From Algibacter miyuki (GTDB lineage Bacteria > Bacteroidota > Bacteroidia > Flavobacteriales > Flavobacteriaceae): a stretch of 32,584 bases of DNA. Below the pieces are notes generated by a model that was given only the letters and a program-made list of their open reading frames with translations, ran no database searches and was not told the DNA's origin. Below, piece by piece: positions 1 through 10,780 of the stretch (positions are counted from its first letter, which is position 1; each line of letters begins with the position of its first letter). The translations under genes and the position numbers were made by a program. The DNA lies in contig NZ_JAUFQP010000020.1 of assembly GCF_030409805.1 (NCBI RefSeq), forward strand, positions 1 to 32,584. The letters are read 5' to 3'.

Positions 1-614
1 CGAGCATGCTAAGTGTGCTGTTTTAGTAAGCGGACGCGGTAATAACTTTTTATATGTGGATGAAGCTGCCGATTGGAAACAAACTATTGAAGTCATTTTA
101 AATGCTAAAACTCAGAAAATATCGGCTTGTAATGCTTTAGATAAATTTTAGTGAGTAAAAATTGCCTGATTATGCAGTAGAATTTTAATTTAAATGAAAT
201 TTTAAGGATAGCGGCGTAGAGGTTTTAGTTGATGAAGAAACAAAAACATTTTAACTAATGAAGAACTTATAACCGATAATTCGATTTGGTATCAAGAATT
301 TTTAGAAATGAAATGCTGTATTGGTACAGTAAATTCTGTTTTTGAAGCTATTGATAAAATAAACGAATATTCTGGTGGACATTCGGCTACAGTGATGACG
401 ACAAACACTGATATTGCTAAAAAATTCATGGAACAGGTAGATTGTGCTGTGGTGTATCAAATGCATCAACGCGTTTTACCGATGGCGGACAAATGGTGTA
501 GGTGCAGAGCTTGCTATTAGTACCGATAAGTTGCACCACCGTGGACCATTAGGTTTAAAAGAATTGGTAACCAATAAATATTATGTTTTTGGTGATGGAC
601 AGGTTCGTGTTTAG
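1..614 (+). CDS. proA: proA, 3' fragment with indels (pass 1 copy)
   Basis: This is the C-terminal half of gamma-glutamyl phosphate reductase, beginning near residue 195 at the window edge and ending at TAG 612-614. It matches 30745-31364 base for base except for several lost bases (for example near 145, 180 and 245) and an altered stretch near 462, so no single frame runs through. The intact copies at 13704-14903 and 30165-31364 carry the full annotation. The breaks look like sequence errors, not gene decay. Confidence 0.9.
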
Positions 615-655
615 AAACCAACATTTAATTTAAGGTAAGTCCTAAAATATATAAA

Positions 656-693
656 CAAAAACTCCGATGGTATAAGCCAATCGAGTTTTTTTT
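656..693. terminator. Bidirectional terminator between proA and DUF349 genes (pass 1 copy)
   Basis: The stem AACTCCGAT/ATCGAGTT is flanked by an A run on the left and a T run on the right, and lies between two converging genes. This copy has lost one G of the stem compared with the copies near 13626 and 31408. Confidence 0.7.
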
Positions 694-730
694 ATGGAGT
701 TACGTTTATAAAAAACGGAATCAAAAAATG

Positions 731-2712
731 TTAATACATGTTTTTGATTTTTACTAGTTTCGTTTTTAAAAGTTCTAAAGATGATCTGTGAGCTTTTATA
801 TTATTATGAACGTCTTTTACAAGCGGATTATCCTCATCAACATTAGTAAAAAAACTGTAATTGTTTTCTAATTGATTATTTGTGCTTTAACTTCATCCAT
901 TTTTTTACGGATAAAAGAGCGTTCGTTATCTAAGTTTCTAGTGTCACCATCGGCAGATGTTAGGCTATCTAGCTTATTTTCATACTTAATCATTTCAATT
1001 TCATTTTTATCCATTTTTAAATTGGATAATAAATCGTCAATGGTTTTCTGAAACTTATCTTCAATATAGCGTTTGTCGTTTGGTACACGTCCTAAATCTT
1101 TCCAGGTGTTAATATGCGCTTTAATTACTGCAATATCGGCATCTTTATCATCTGTAGGTTCAACCGCTTTAAGCGTTTCGATTAGCGCTGCTTTTTTGTT
1201 GAAAGCCTCTACATGTTCTTGGCTTACCGCGTTACGTTTAGCGTGTATTTTATCAAATAATGGTTACAAGCGCCTTTAAATTGTTTCCAAATTTTGTCGC
1301 TATCTTTTCTTGGTACATGACCAATTTTTTTCCACTCGTTCTGAATTTTTTCATCACGGTGTGGTTACAGCGGTATCTTCACTATCCTTATTGTCTTCGG
1401 CTATTTTTATTAAATCAAGCTTCTTTTGTAAGTTTGTATATTGCTCCTTTTTTAGATCTTTATAATAAGCGTTTTTGTTTCTGTTGAAAGTTCTAACGCC
1501 ATCTTTAAACTTGGCCCAAGTTTCCTCGTTAACTTTCAATGGCACTTTTCCTGCTTTGAAAAATAGGTTGCGTAATTCTTCAATATATTTTATACGCTTT
1601 TGCCATTCGCTATGCGAACCACCTGTTTTTTGAGCAATATTATTTATTTGAGCAATAATTTCAAGTTTGGGTTTCTAAGTTAACCTCGTAAACTTTATCA
1701 ATTTCTTTGTAATAAACTTGGCGTTTATCATTAATTATTTTAGTGGCTGCTTTAAAACGGTCCCATATAACTTCACGATGTTCTTTGCCTACTGGTCCAA
1801 GTTCTTCCTTCCACATTTTGTGCAATTCTTGTAACTCTCTAAACGATCGCATCACGTTATCGTCTTTGGTTAGTTCTTCGGCACGCTCAATAATTAATAA
1901 TTTTTTCTCTAAATTATGTTTGAAATCTAAATCACGTAAATCTCTGTTTAGGTGTAAAAAATCGTAAAATAACTCCGTATGGTGGTGGTAACTATTCCAA
2001 GCATTATTGTATTTATCACGCGGAATTGGCCCTGTTTGTTCTCCAACGTTCTTGCAATTCCTTGAAGTGTTTGTAAGTCGTGTTTATGTTTTCTTCAACA
2101 TTAATTAACCCTTTAAGCTCCTCGATAATTTCTAATTTATCGGTTAGATTTTGCTTTAAGTTTTTTTCTAAACTTTTATAATGGTCGTTTAACTTATTGC
2201 GATATTCCCGATAAGCGGCTTTATAGCGTTTTTCTACTGGTGACGAATAATAAAAATCAATTTCATTACCGCCATCATTTAAAATTCTTCCTTTTTTCAT
2301 CAACTAAAGCTTGATATTGGGTTTTAAATTCAGCATTTATACCATCTACATGAGATTTTATAGCCTGAACTTTTTGCGATTGCACCAATTTTTCCAACTC
2401 TATAGCTAAGCCTTCTAACGACATGCTATCGTATTCCTTAACTTCAATGCTATGTCTGTCCTTATTGCCTTCATCTTCGGCGTCTTCCGCGTTAGATTCT
2501 TCAATCTCGTTAAGCACTTCATCATCTTCATTTGATACCTCTGGAGTATCAACAGCCACTAGTTCTGGTGTTTCAGTAGCGGTACTTTCTGTAACCGAAG
2601 TTTCTTCCGAAGGTGTGTTTTCAGGAGTTACGGTTTCAGAAGATTGAGGGGAACTTTCTATCGGATTTGCATTTTCGGCATCTTCCGCGTTAAGCTTGTT
2701 TAATTCAGACAT
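731..2712 (-). CDS. DUF349 repeat protein, frame broken by indels (pass 1 copy)
   Basis: The start is ATG 2712-2710 and the stop is TAA at 731. The first 130 or so codons read cleanly here and supply the N terminus, because the pass 2 copy has lost a T at its fourth codon. Downstream the frame is broken repeatedly (for example near 2290, 2030, 1670 and 1360). The domain description is given for the copy at 11607-13585. Confidence 0.9.
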
Positions 2713-2750
2713 TTTAAAATGTTTAGGTTCGTTGTTTATACTCTAGACTT

Positions 2751-2781
2751 TAAAGATACTAACAAGTCTATTATTTACAAA
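2751..2781 (-). promoter_or_regulatory. Candidate Bacteroidota promoter for the DUF349 gene (pass 1 copy)
   Basis: On the minus strand, TTTG (2781-2778), a 19-base spacer and TATCTTTA (2758-2751) match the Bacteroidota pattern TTTG-N19-TAnnTTTG at all but the last base. It overlaps the 3' end of aroE. The copy in pass 2 is identical. Confidence 0.45.
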
Positions 2782-3542
2782 GGCTTAGTTGGTGATATTT
2801 TTTTAAATAATCCCAAATAGACCAAGATTTTTCGGCTTGTAGTTTTAGCATGTTTAGCCCGTTAATGGTTGTTGCACCGCGATCTTTACCGTGTTTTAAG
2901 AATTTAGTTTGATCGGGATTGTAAATTAAATCGAACAAAATATGCTCATTTGTAATCCCGTTATACGGAATATCTGCACATTGGTCAACGTCGGGAAACG
3001 TGCCTAAAGGTGTACAGTTTACAATAACTTGATGTTCGGAAATTATAGCTTCGGAAAGGTTACTGTATGTAAAACCAACACCTTCAGATTGTTTTCGAGA
3101 TACATATTTGTAATCGATACCTAATTCGCCTAGACTATAAGCAACAGCTTTACTTGCGCCGCCAGTACCTAATATTAATGCTTTTTTATGCTGCGATTTC
3201 AAAAAAGGTTTTTAACGTATTTTTGAAGCCATAACAGTCGGTATTGTAACCCACAAGTTTACCTTTTTTAGTCACCTTAATCGTGTTTACAGCGCCAATA
3301 GCTTTTGCTTTTTTATTGATTTTGTCAAGAAAAGGCATCACGGCTTCTTTGTAAGGTATAGTTACGTTTATGCCTTTGATGTTCTTTGTGTTTTCTATAA
3401 TTGAAGGAAAGAGATCGATGCTTTCTAAGTCGAAATTCTCGTATGTAGTATCCGTAATTTTTTCGTTTTCAAACTTTTCTTTAAAATAATTTTTTGAAAA
3501 TGAATATGAAATGTTTTTTCCTAAAAGCCCTAATTTATTCAC
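2771..3542 (-). CDS. aroE: aroE, shikimate dehydrogenase (pass 1 copy, one frameshift)
   Basis: The gene starts at GTG 3542-3540 and ends at TAA 2773-2771. The N-terminal substrate domain and the C-terminal NADP domain each read cleanly but lie in different frames, joined near 3200, where the copy in pass 2 is continuous. This copy supplies the true C terminus and the continuous KKGKLVGYNTD stretch that pass 2 has lost. See 10781-11548 for function. Confidence 0.92.
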
Positions 3543-3564
3543 TTGATTGATTTTTTTAAATTTA

Positions 3565-4577
3565 TTATTTTGAATATCGTGTGCGGTTACCATACCATTC
3601 TAAACCTAAAACAAGTGCTATGCCGAATAGAACGAAGCCTATGGCTATAAAAGTATTTGTTGTTAAATCGGGAATAAAACGTTGGTAGTTTAGTACCACT
3701 TTAGATCCTGTTGAATCGAATATAAAACTGCCATTTTCTGTGAGTTTGTAAATGGTTTTTTTCCATGGCCATACCACGCCTAAAGAGCCAACAATAAACC
3801 CTATAATGGCCGATGTTGTAATGCTTTTATAGCGATCGAGTATATAACTTAATACGTGCGAAAAAGTAACTAAGCCAGTAATAGAACCTAAGGTGAAAAT
3901 GGCTAGAACTTGCAACATTCTTACACGTTTGGGATTGCTGATGAAATTAAAATTTCCGTTAATAATATCAACGAAGGTGTCATTTAAAGCATTTACCGAA
4001 TCGACTAAAAGAAGTACATAATTCCCCAATAGAATAAGAATGAATGATCCTGAAAAGCCAGGAAGTGTCATCCCCGAAACACTAATAATACCACAAAAAA
4101 ACACAAACCAAAGGTTGTCATTTTCCTTGGCGGGATTAAAAAACTAATACCGACGCCAAGAGCAATTCCAAGAGCTAAAACCAGATAGGTTTGGTAGTTC
4201 CAATCTTTAAAATCTTTATTGATGTAATAAATAGAGCCGATAATCATCCCGAAGAATACGCTCCAAACAAGAGCTCGTAGTGTTTAATAAGATAGTCGAG
4301 TAGTTTAGAACGCTAAAATAGCTCACTATCATTCCAAAGAAAAGCAAACTTAAAAATCGGCCGTTAATGTAGTTGAAAAAACTTTTAAACCTACCGTTGA
4401 TTAGTAATTTAAAGCTTTACCATTAACCTTTTTTAGCGAATAAATAAACTCTTCGTAAAAACCTGCTACAAAGGCCACAACACCACCAGAAATACCAGGC
4501 ACTTTATTGGCAGCGCCCATTCCTAATCCTTTTAAGATTAGAAAAATTTTATCGGTAAGTGTTCTGGTACTTTCCAT
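3565..4577 (-). CDS. DUF368 (PopT-like) membrane protein 2 (pass 1 copy, with indels)
   Basis: The start is ATG 4577-4575 and the stop is TAA at 3565. This copy has TGG (minus strand, 4202-4200) where the pass 2 copy shows an in-frame TGA at 10123, so it settles that codon as tryptophan. Small losses near 4130, 4285, 4310 and 4410 break the frame. See 9745-10759 for the description. Confidence 0.9.
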
Positions 4578-5496
4578 TATTGTTTTTTGTTCCCTACTTT
4601 TTCAAGAATAAAAATAGTTAAAAAAACCTAGAATCATTAAGATTATTGAAAAAACTAATTGATTATTTCCATCGAATGAAACGGCGAGATGCTTTCTTGC
4701 AGCACAGCCGATTTAATACCTTCGGAGTTGGTATGCCAAGTTAAGGTTTTTTCCATGGCCAAACTTTGTTCAAGGACCCAAAAATAATCCTGTAAGCACA
4801 GCTAGAGTAATGTTATGGTAATGTTTGAAAAGCCATTTTAATAAATGACTAAAACTAAGCAGTCCAACTAAAGCACCACCGGCAAAAATGAATATTTTTT
4901 TTATATCGAAATCATGAAAAGCATCGCTTAAAAGCTTTATAAGCCCCCTAGAATAATTAAAATAAAGGCACCTGAAATACCAGGTAAAATCATAGCACAA
5001 ATAGCTATAGCTCCTGCAATAAATAGAAACCAAGGATTATCATTATTGGTTGAAGCTGGAAGTGTTGTAATGTAAAAAGCTATAAATGCTCCGGCTATTA
5101 AACTGATAATAACTGGGATATTCCATTTCTGAATTTGTTTTCCAACGAAAAATATACTGGCCACAATGAGACCGAAAAAGAAAGACCAGATAAGCACTGG
5201 ATGATTTTCTAAAAGATATTTAGCCAAACGCATCACCGACATAAAACTCACCATAATACCAGCTAAAAGCGACAGTAAAAAGTTACCGTTAAGTTGTTGC
5301 CAAATGGTTTAATGCCTTTACTGAAAAGGGTTTTAATTAAGGAAGCATTGATGTTGCTAATACTATTAATTAACTCTTCGTAGATACCTGAAATAAAAGC
5401 GATGGTTCCTCCAGAAACGCCTGGGACGGCATCGGCAGCACCCATAGCGAGTCCTTTAAGCGAAATAATTAAATAATCTTTAAATCGTCTTTGCAT
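4577..5496 (-). CDS. DUF368 (PopT-like) membrane protein 1 (pass 1 copy, with indels)
   Basis: The start is ATG 5496-5494. The stop TAA (4579-4577) shares one base with the start of the next gene (TAATG). This copy keeps the AACCAATAATGAT stretch that pass 2 has shortened near 9277, and it supplies the true C terminus of about 27 residues after GNNQL, which pass 2 loses. It is broken itself near 5290, 4945 and 4775. See 8828-9745. Confidence 0.9.
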
Positions 5497-5521
5497 GTTT
5501 TTTGGTTGTTTAATCAAAAAC

Positions 5522-5529
5522 CAAAGGTA
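5522..5529 (-). promoter_or_regulatory. Candidate -7 element for the DUF368 pair (pass 1 copy)
   Basis: The minus strand reads TACCTTTG, an exact match to the Bacteroidota TAnnTTTG box, 26 bases before the ATG at 5496. No clear -33 TTG lies at the expected distance. Confidence 0.35.
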
Positions 5530-5565
5530 TGTATTTTAATGAAAAAGGATTATAATTTGTAAAAC

Positions 5566-6952
5566 TTACTTAGAATTTTGTTTGATTAAACTTTGTACTG
5601 AAACCATGTGGTAAACCTCCGGAAAAAGTTCCTCTAAGATAAAGCTATAATCTTCATTTAATTTAAAGGCATTTTTTAGATGGAATTCCGCTTTATTACT
5701 TTCGTTTAAGGCTAAATATAAACCAGCTAATCTGTATTCTAACTCTGCGGTATCTGGATGAAATTCCACGGCTTGTTCAAAATTATCAATAGCGGCATCA
5801 GGTTCTCCTAATTTTATTAGTAAATCACCGCGAGAGAGCCAGGTGTTTAGTTCGTAATTCCTAATTCTAAGGTTTTTTTAAATCCGCGTTCGGCTTCTTC
5901 AAAAAGCTTAAACGTTGATTTATTTGAGAGTAAAGTTTCCAATAAGTTACATTTTCCGAATCTATATTGATGGCTTTATTTATAAAATAAAGGGCACGTT
6001 GATAGTTTTTTCTTCGTTTATAAAATTTTGTAATTGCAATCCATCCCTTATCTAGTAACGGGTCTTCATGTACGGTTCTATCATAATACTGAAGTGCTAA
6101 TTCGTCGTTTCCTAACTTTTCATAACAATAACCAATATGTAATAAAGCAAATGAAGTTGGATCGTCTAAAGTTAAAGTAAGGGTGTAGTTTTCTATGGCA
6201 TCTTCATAACGACCAAGTTTTTCTAGTACTTTACCTCGTTCAATATAAGCACCAACAAAAGTATCATCGGAAATAATAGCAAAATCAAAAGCAGCTAAGG
6301 CTTTTTTGTTCTTTTTTAAGGCATAATATTGTATACCTAATTGATGCCAAGCAACCTCACTGTAAGGGTTTTTTGTCTAAGATAGATTTAAATACGTAAT
6401 TGCTTCTTCGTTTTCATTCAATATTCAAAGCAATAAATGATGTTGTATAATGCTGAATAATCTTCTGTATCACTTTCAAGACATTTCATGAAATTGATTT
6501 TAGCATTTTCAAACTGGTCTAGAAATAAATATTCCATACCAATTAGCGAGTATAAATCGATAACATCATCGGTTAATTCAAGCGCTTGTTTTAAAACTTC
6601 AATAGCTTTAATGTGGTTGTCTTTTTTTGAAAAGATATTGGCTTTTGAATGTAGATTTCTTCATTCATGGGGTCAATACTATATAATTCATCTAACAGGT
6701 CGTTGGCATCGGTAAGTTTGTCCTCAAAAACGTAAACTTCAACTTTAAATAATTTTAGATTTACGGATGTGGATGTTGGTCTAAACCTAGCTTAATTGCT
6801 TTTTTCGCTAAAGCAATTTTTCCCAAGTTAAGATAGTGATGTATGATGTTTTCAAATTCCTCGGAGTCGAAAAACAAAACATGATTTGTTTTAAGCATCG
6901 ATTCAAATTTGGAAAGTGTTAAATTATTATTGTCGTTGTGACCTAACTCCAT
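5566..6952 (-). CDS. TPR-repeat protein (pass 1 copy, with indels)
   Basis: The start is ATG 6952-6950 and the stop is TAA at 5566-5568. The N terminus (MELGHND) reads cleanly for about 60 codons. After that, indels near 6775, 6640, 6375, 6420, 5945 and 5860 break the frame at places where the pass 2 copy is mostly correct. Combining the two copies gives one open frame of about 460 codons. See 7375-8759. Confidence 0.88.
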
Positions 6953-7374
6953 AACGCATTTGTAAGGTTTCTACTTTAATAAAGTTAGCATTCTATATCT
7001 TTTTTTATGCTAAAATTGTTGAAAATGTTTTTAACAAAGTAATGAACATATTTTTTTAAACAAATCATGTTGACTGTAGTTATTTGATTTTTAGTTATTT
7101 AGACTGGTTTTTTGAAGTGTGTAATTGATCTAGAATTTCCAGAATAATAGTACATCCTTTTTTTAAAAAAAGGATGTACTATTATTCTGGAAATTCTAGA
7201 TCAATTACACACTTCAAAAAACCATCTAAATAACTAAAAATCAAATACTACAGTCAACATGATTTGTTTTAAAAAATATGTTCATTACTTTGTTAAAAAC
7301 ATTTTCAACAATTTTAGCATAAACAAGATATAGAATGCTAACTTTATTAAAGTAGAAACCTTACAAATGCGCTT
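6953..7374. other. Gene-free stretch over fold-back centre 1
   Basis: This is the roughly 210-base region upstream of the TPR gene, present twice head to head around 7164|7165. The centre is T7 followed by A7, flanked by perfect inverted sequence. The only promoter-like site is TAACTTTA (7340-7347), one base off the TAnnTTTG box, without a good -33 partner. I see no RNA gene, no adapter-like sequence and no recombination gene here. Confidence 0.6.
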
Positions 7375-8759
7375 ATGGAGTTAGGTCACAACGACAATAA
7401 TAATTTAACACTTTCCAATTTTGAATCGATGCTTAAAACAAATCATGTTTTGTTTTTCGACTCCGAGGAATTTGAAAACATCATACATCACTATCTTAAC
7501 TTGGGAAAATTGCTTTAGCGAAAAAGCAATTAAGCTAGGTTTAGACCAACATCCTACATCCGTAAATCTAAAATTATTTAAAGTTGAAGTTTACGTTTTT
7601 GAGGACAAACTTACCGATGCCAACGACCTGTTAGATGAATTATATAGTATTGACCCCATGAATGAAGAAATCTACATTCAAAAAGCCAATATCTTTTCAA
7701 AAAAGACAACCACATTAAAGCTATTGAAGTTTTAAAACAAGCGCTTGAATTAACCGATGATGTTATCGATTTATACTCGCTAATTGGTATGGAATATTTA
7801 TTTCTAGACCAGTTTGAAAATGCTAAAATCAATTTCATGAAATGTCTTGAAAGTGATACAGAAGATTATTCAGCATTATACAACATCATTTATTGCTTTG
7901 AATATTTGAATGAAAACGAAGAAGCAATTACGTATTTAAATCTATTCTTAGACAAAAACCCTTACAGTGAGGTTGCTTGCATCAATTAGGTATACAATAT
8001 TATGCCTTAAAAGAACAAAAAAGCCTTAGCTGCTTTTGATTTTGCTATTATTTCCGATGATACTTTTGTTGGTGCTTATATTGAACGAGGTAAAGTACTA
8101 GAAAAACTTGGTCGTTATGAAGATGCCATAGAAAACTACACCCTTACTTTAACTTTAGACGATCCAACTTCATTTGCTTTATTACATATTGGTTATTGTT
8201 ATGAAAAGTTAGGAAACGACGAATTAGCACTTCAGTATTATGATAGAACCGTACATGAAGACCCGTTACTAGATAAGGGATGGATTGCAATTACAAAATT
8301 TTATAACCGAAGAAAAAACTATCAACGTGCCCTTTATTTTATAAATAAAGCCATCAATATAGATTCGGAAAATGTAACTTATTGGAAACTTTACTCTCAA
8401 ATAAATCAACGTTTAAGCTTTTTTGAAGAAGCCGAACGCGGATTTAAAAAACCTTAGAATTAGGGAATTACGAACTAAACACCTGGCTCTCTCGCGGTGA
8501 TTTACTAATAAAATTAGGAGAACCTGATGCCGCTATTGATAATTTTGAACAAGCCGTGGAATTTCATCCAGATACCGCAGAGTTAGAATACAGATTAGCT
8601 GGTTTATATTTAGCCTTAAACGAAAGTAATAAAGCGGAATTCCATCTAAAAAATGCCTTTAAATTAAATGAAGATTATAGCTTTATCTTAGAGGAACTTT
8701 TTCCGGAGGTTTACCACATGGTTTCAGTACAAAGTTTAATCAAACAAAATTCTAAGTAA
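7375..8759 (+). CDS. TPR-repeat protein (best copy, still frame-broken)
   Basis: This encodes a soluble protein of about 460 residues made almost wholly of tetratricopeptide repeats, helical hairpins of about 34 residues that bind partner proteins. The repeat signature is visible in stretches such as AYIERGKVLEKLGRYEDAIENY, ALLHIGYCYEKLGNDELALQYYDR and TWLSRGDLLIKLGEPDAAIDNFEQA. I see no signal peptide or membrane segment. The ATG at 7375 is chosen because MELGHNDNNN continues into the repeats. Single-base losses near 7506, 7520, 7700, 7978, 8012 and 8448 split the frame; the pass 1 copy is correct at these places, while pass 2 is correct where pass 1 fails. It is followed 68 bases later by the DUF368 pair in the same direction. 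Homologues in Flavobacteriia are simply called TPR proteins; the partner is unknown. Confidence 0.85.
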
Positions 8760-8795
8760 GTTTTACAAATTATAATCCTTTTTCATTAAAATACA

Positions 8796-8803
8796 TACCT
8801 TTG
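8796..8803 (+). promoter_or_regulatory. Candidate -7 element for the DUF368 pair
   Basis: TACCTTTG is an exact TAnnTTTG match, 24 bases before the ATG at 8828, in the 68-base gap after the TPR gene. The -33 region is not recognisable, so this is a weak call. Confidence 0.35.
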
Positions 8804-8827
8804 GTTTTTGATTAAACAACCAAAAAC

Positions 8828-9745
8828 ATGCAAAGACGATTTAAAGATTATTTAATTATTTCGCTTAAAGGACTCGCTATGGGTGCTGCCGATGCCGTCC
8901 CAGGCGTTTCTGGAGGAACCATCGCTTTTATTTCAGGTATCTACGAAGAGTTAATTAATAGTATTAGCAACATCAATGCTTCCTTAATTAAAACCCTTTT
9001 CAGTAAAGGCATTAAACCATTTTGGCAACAACTTAACGGTAACTTTTTACTGTCGCTTTTAGCTGGTATTATGGTGAGTTTTATGTCGGTGATGCGTTTG
9101 GCTAAATATCTTTTAGAAAATCATCCAGTGCTTATCTGGTCTTTCTTTTTCGGTCTCATTGTGGCCAGTATATTTTTCGTTGGAAAACAAATTCAGAAAT
9201 GGAATATCCCAGTTATTATCAGTTTAATAGCCGGAGCATTTATAGCTTTTTACATTACAACACTTCCAGCTTCAACAATAATGATAATCCTTGGTTTCTA
9301 TTTATTGCAGGAGCTATAGCTATTTGTGCTATGATTTTACCTGGTATTTCAGGTGCCTTTATTTTAATTATTCTAGGGGCTTATAAAGCTTTAAGCGATG
9401 CTTTTCATGATTTCGATATAAAAAAAATATTCATTTTTGCCGGTGGTGCTTTAGTTGGACTGCTTAGTTTTAGTCATTTATTAAAATGGCTTTTCAAACA
9501 TTACCATAACATTACTCTAGCTGTGCTTACAGGATTTATTTTTGGGTCCTTGAACAAAGTTTGGCCATGGAAAAAAACCTTAACTTGGCATACCAACTCC
9601 GAAGGTATTAAATCGGCTGTGCTGCAAGAAAGCATCTCGCCGTTTTCATTCGATGGAAATATCAATTAGTTTTTTCAATAATCTTAATGATTCTAGGTTT
9701 TTTAACTATTTTTATTCTTGAAAAAGTAGGGAACAAAAACAATAA
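8828..9745 (+). CDS. DUF368 membrane protein 1 (PopT-like undecaprenyl-phosphate translocase)
   Basis: This is a polytopic inner-membrane protein of about 306 residues. The family is defined by two related loops, both visible here: GLAMGAADAVPGVSGGTIAF near residues 14-33 and AMILPGISGAFILIILGAY in the second half. DUF368 proteins (PopT) are known to return undecaprenyl phosphate across the membrane for reuse in peptidoglycan and surface polysaccharide synthesis; applying that role here is by family. ATG 8828 (MQRRFKDYLI) is preferred over an upstream in-frame TTG seen only in pass 1. A lost C near 9277 and lost bases near 9660 break this copy. With pass 1 the frame runs to TAA 9743-9745, which overlaps the next ATG by one base (TAATG), a sign of translational coupling. 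Confidence 0.88.
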
Positions 9746-10759
9746 TGGAAAGTACCAGAACACTTACCGATAAAATTTTTCTAATCTTAAAAGGATTAGG
9801 AATGGGCGCTGCCAATAAAGTGCCTGGTATTTCTGGTGGTGTTGTGGCCTTTGTAGCAGGTTTTTACGAAGAGTTTTATTATTCGCTAAAAAAGGTTAAT
9901 GGTAAAGCCTTTAAATTACTAATCAACGGTAGGTTTAAAAGTTTTTTCAACTACATTAACGGCCGATTTTTAAGTTTGCTTTTCTTTGGAATGATAGTGA
10001 GCTATTTTAGCGTTTCTAAACTACTCGACTATCTTATTAAACACTACGAGCTCTTTGTTTGGAGCGTATTCTTCGGGATGATTATCGGCTCTATTTATTA
10101 CATCAATAAAGATTTTAAAGATTGAAACTACCAAACCTATCTGGTTTTAGCTCTTGGAATTGCTCTTGGCGTCGGTATTAGTTTTTTTAAATCCCGCCAA
10201 GGAAAATGACAACCTTGGTTTGTGTTTTTTTGTGGTATTATTAGTGTTTCGGGGATGACACTTCCTGGCTTTTCAGGATCATTCATTCTTATTCTATTGG
10301 GGAATTATGTACTTCTTAGTCGATTCGGTAAATGCTTTAAATGACACCTTCGTTGATATTATTAACGGAAATTTTAATTTCATCAGCAATCCCAAACGTG
10401 TAAGAATGTTGCAAGTTCTAGCCATTTTCACCTTAGGTTCTATTACTGGCTTAGTTACTTTTTCGCACGTATTAAGTTATATACTCGATCGCTATAAAAG
10501 CATTACAACATCGGCCATTATAGGGTTTATTGTTGGCTCTTTAGGCGTGGTATGGCCATGGAAAAAAACCATTTACAAACTCACAGAAAATGGCAGTTTT
10601 ATATTCGATTCAACAGGATCTAAAGTGGTACTAAACTACCAACGTTTTATTCCCGATTTAACAACAAATACTTTTATAGCCATAGGCTTCGTTCTATTCG
10701 GCATAGCACTTGTTTTAGGTTTAGAATGGTATGGTAACCGCACACGATATTCAAAATAA
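9745..10759 (+). CDS. DUF368 membrane protein 2 (diverged PopT-like paralogue)
   Basis: This second DUF368 protein, of about 338 residues, is coupled to the first by TAATG. Its N-terminal signature is [18 protein letters not shown] and its second is [20 protein letters not shown]. Compared with paralogue 1, the AADAVPG loop has become AANKVPG, so the acidic residue before VPG is replaced by lysine; the second loop has FSGSF for ISGAF. The C terminus ([11 protein letters not shown]) follows a last membrane helix. This copy shows TGA at 10123-10125, but pass 1 has TGG there. A compensating insertion and deletion near 10190 and 10217 shift the frame for a few codons. The role, as for paralogue 1, is probably lipid-carrier recycling; whether the two work together or on different substrates is unknown. 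aroE follows 21 bases later. Confidence 0.88.
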
Positions 10760-10780
10760 TAAATTTAAAAAATCAATCAA

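Larger units (their letters stand above)
1..7164. repeat. Pass 1: left arm of fold-back palindrome 1
   Basis: This whole stretch is the reverse complement of 7165-14329, centred on a T7/A7 run at 7164|7165 with no spacer. Gene ends pair across that centre: the proA stop at 614 with 13704, the DUF349 start at 2712 with 11607, the aroE start at 3542 with 10781, and the TPR start at 6952 with 7375. The coordinate sums drift by only about ten bases over 7 kb, which reflects scattered single-base indels. This is the most error-rich of the three passes; almost every gene in it is split into several frames. No recombinase or transposase lies near the centre. Confidence 0.97.

Noticed and set aside
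1073..1967. Plus-strand ORFs in the DUF349 region, such as a serine-rich one near 1073-1279
   Set aside because: They are antisense shadows of the DUF349 gene, repeated at 13054-13242 and 31966-32169 with the arms.
7100..7230. Missed sequencing adapter or natural telomere at centre 1
   Set aside because: I see no adapter-like insert, and no protelomerase or replication gene in the locus. Only the perfect T7/A7 junction is there.
10123..10125. TGA read as tryptophan or selenocysteine
   Set aside because: The other copy has TGG at this codon, and no other gene in the window needs TGA recoding.
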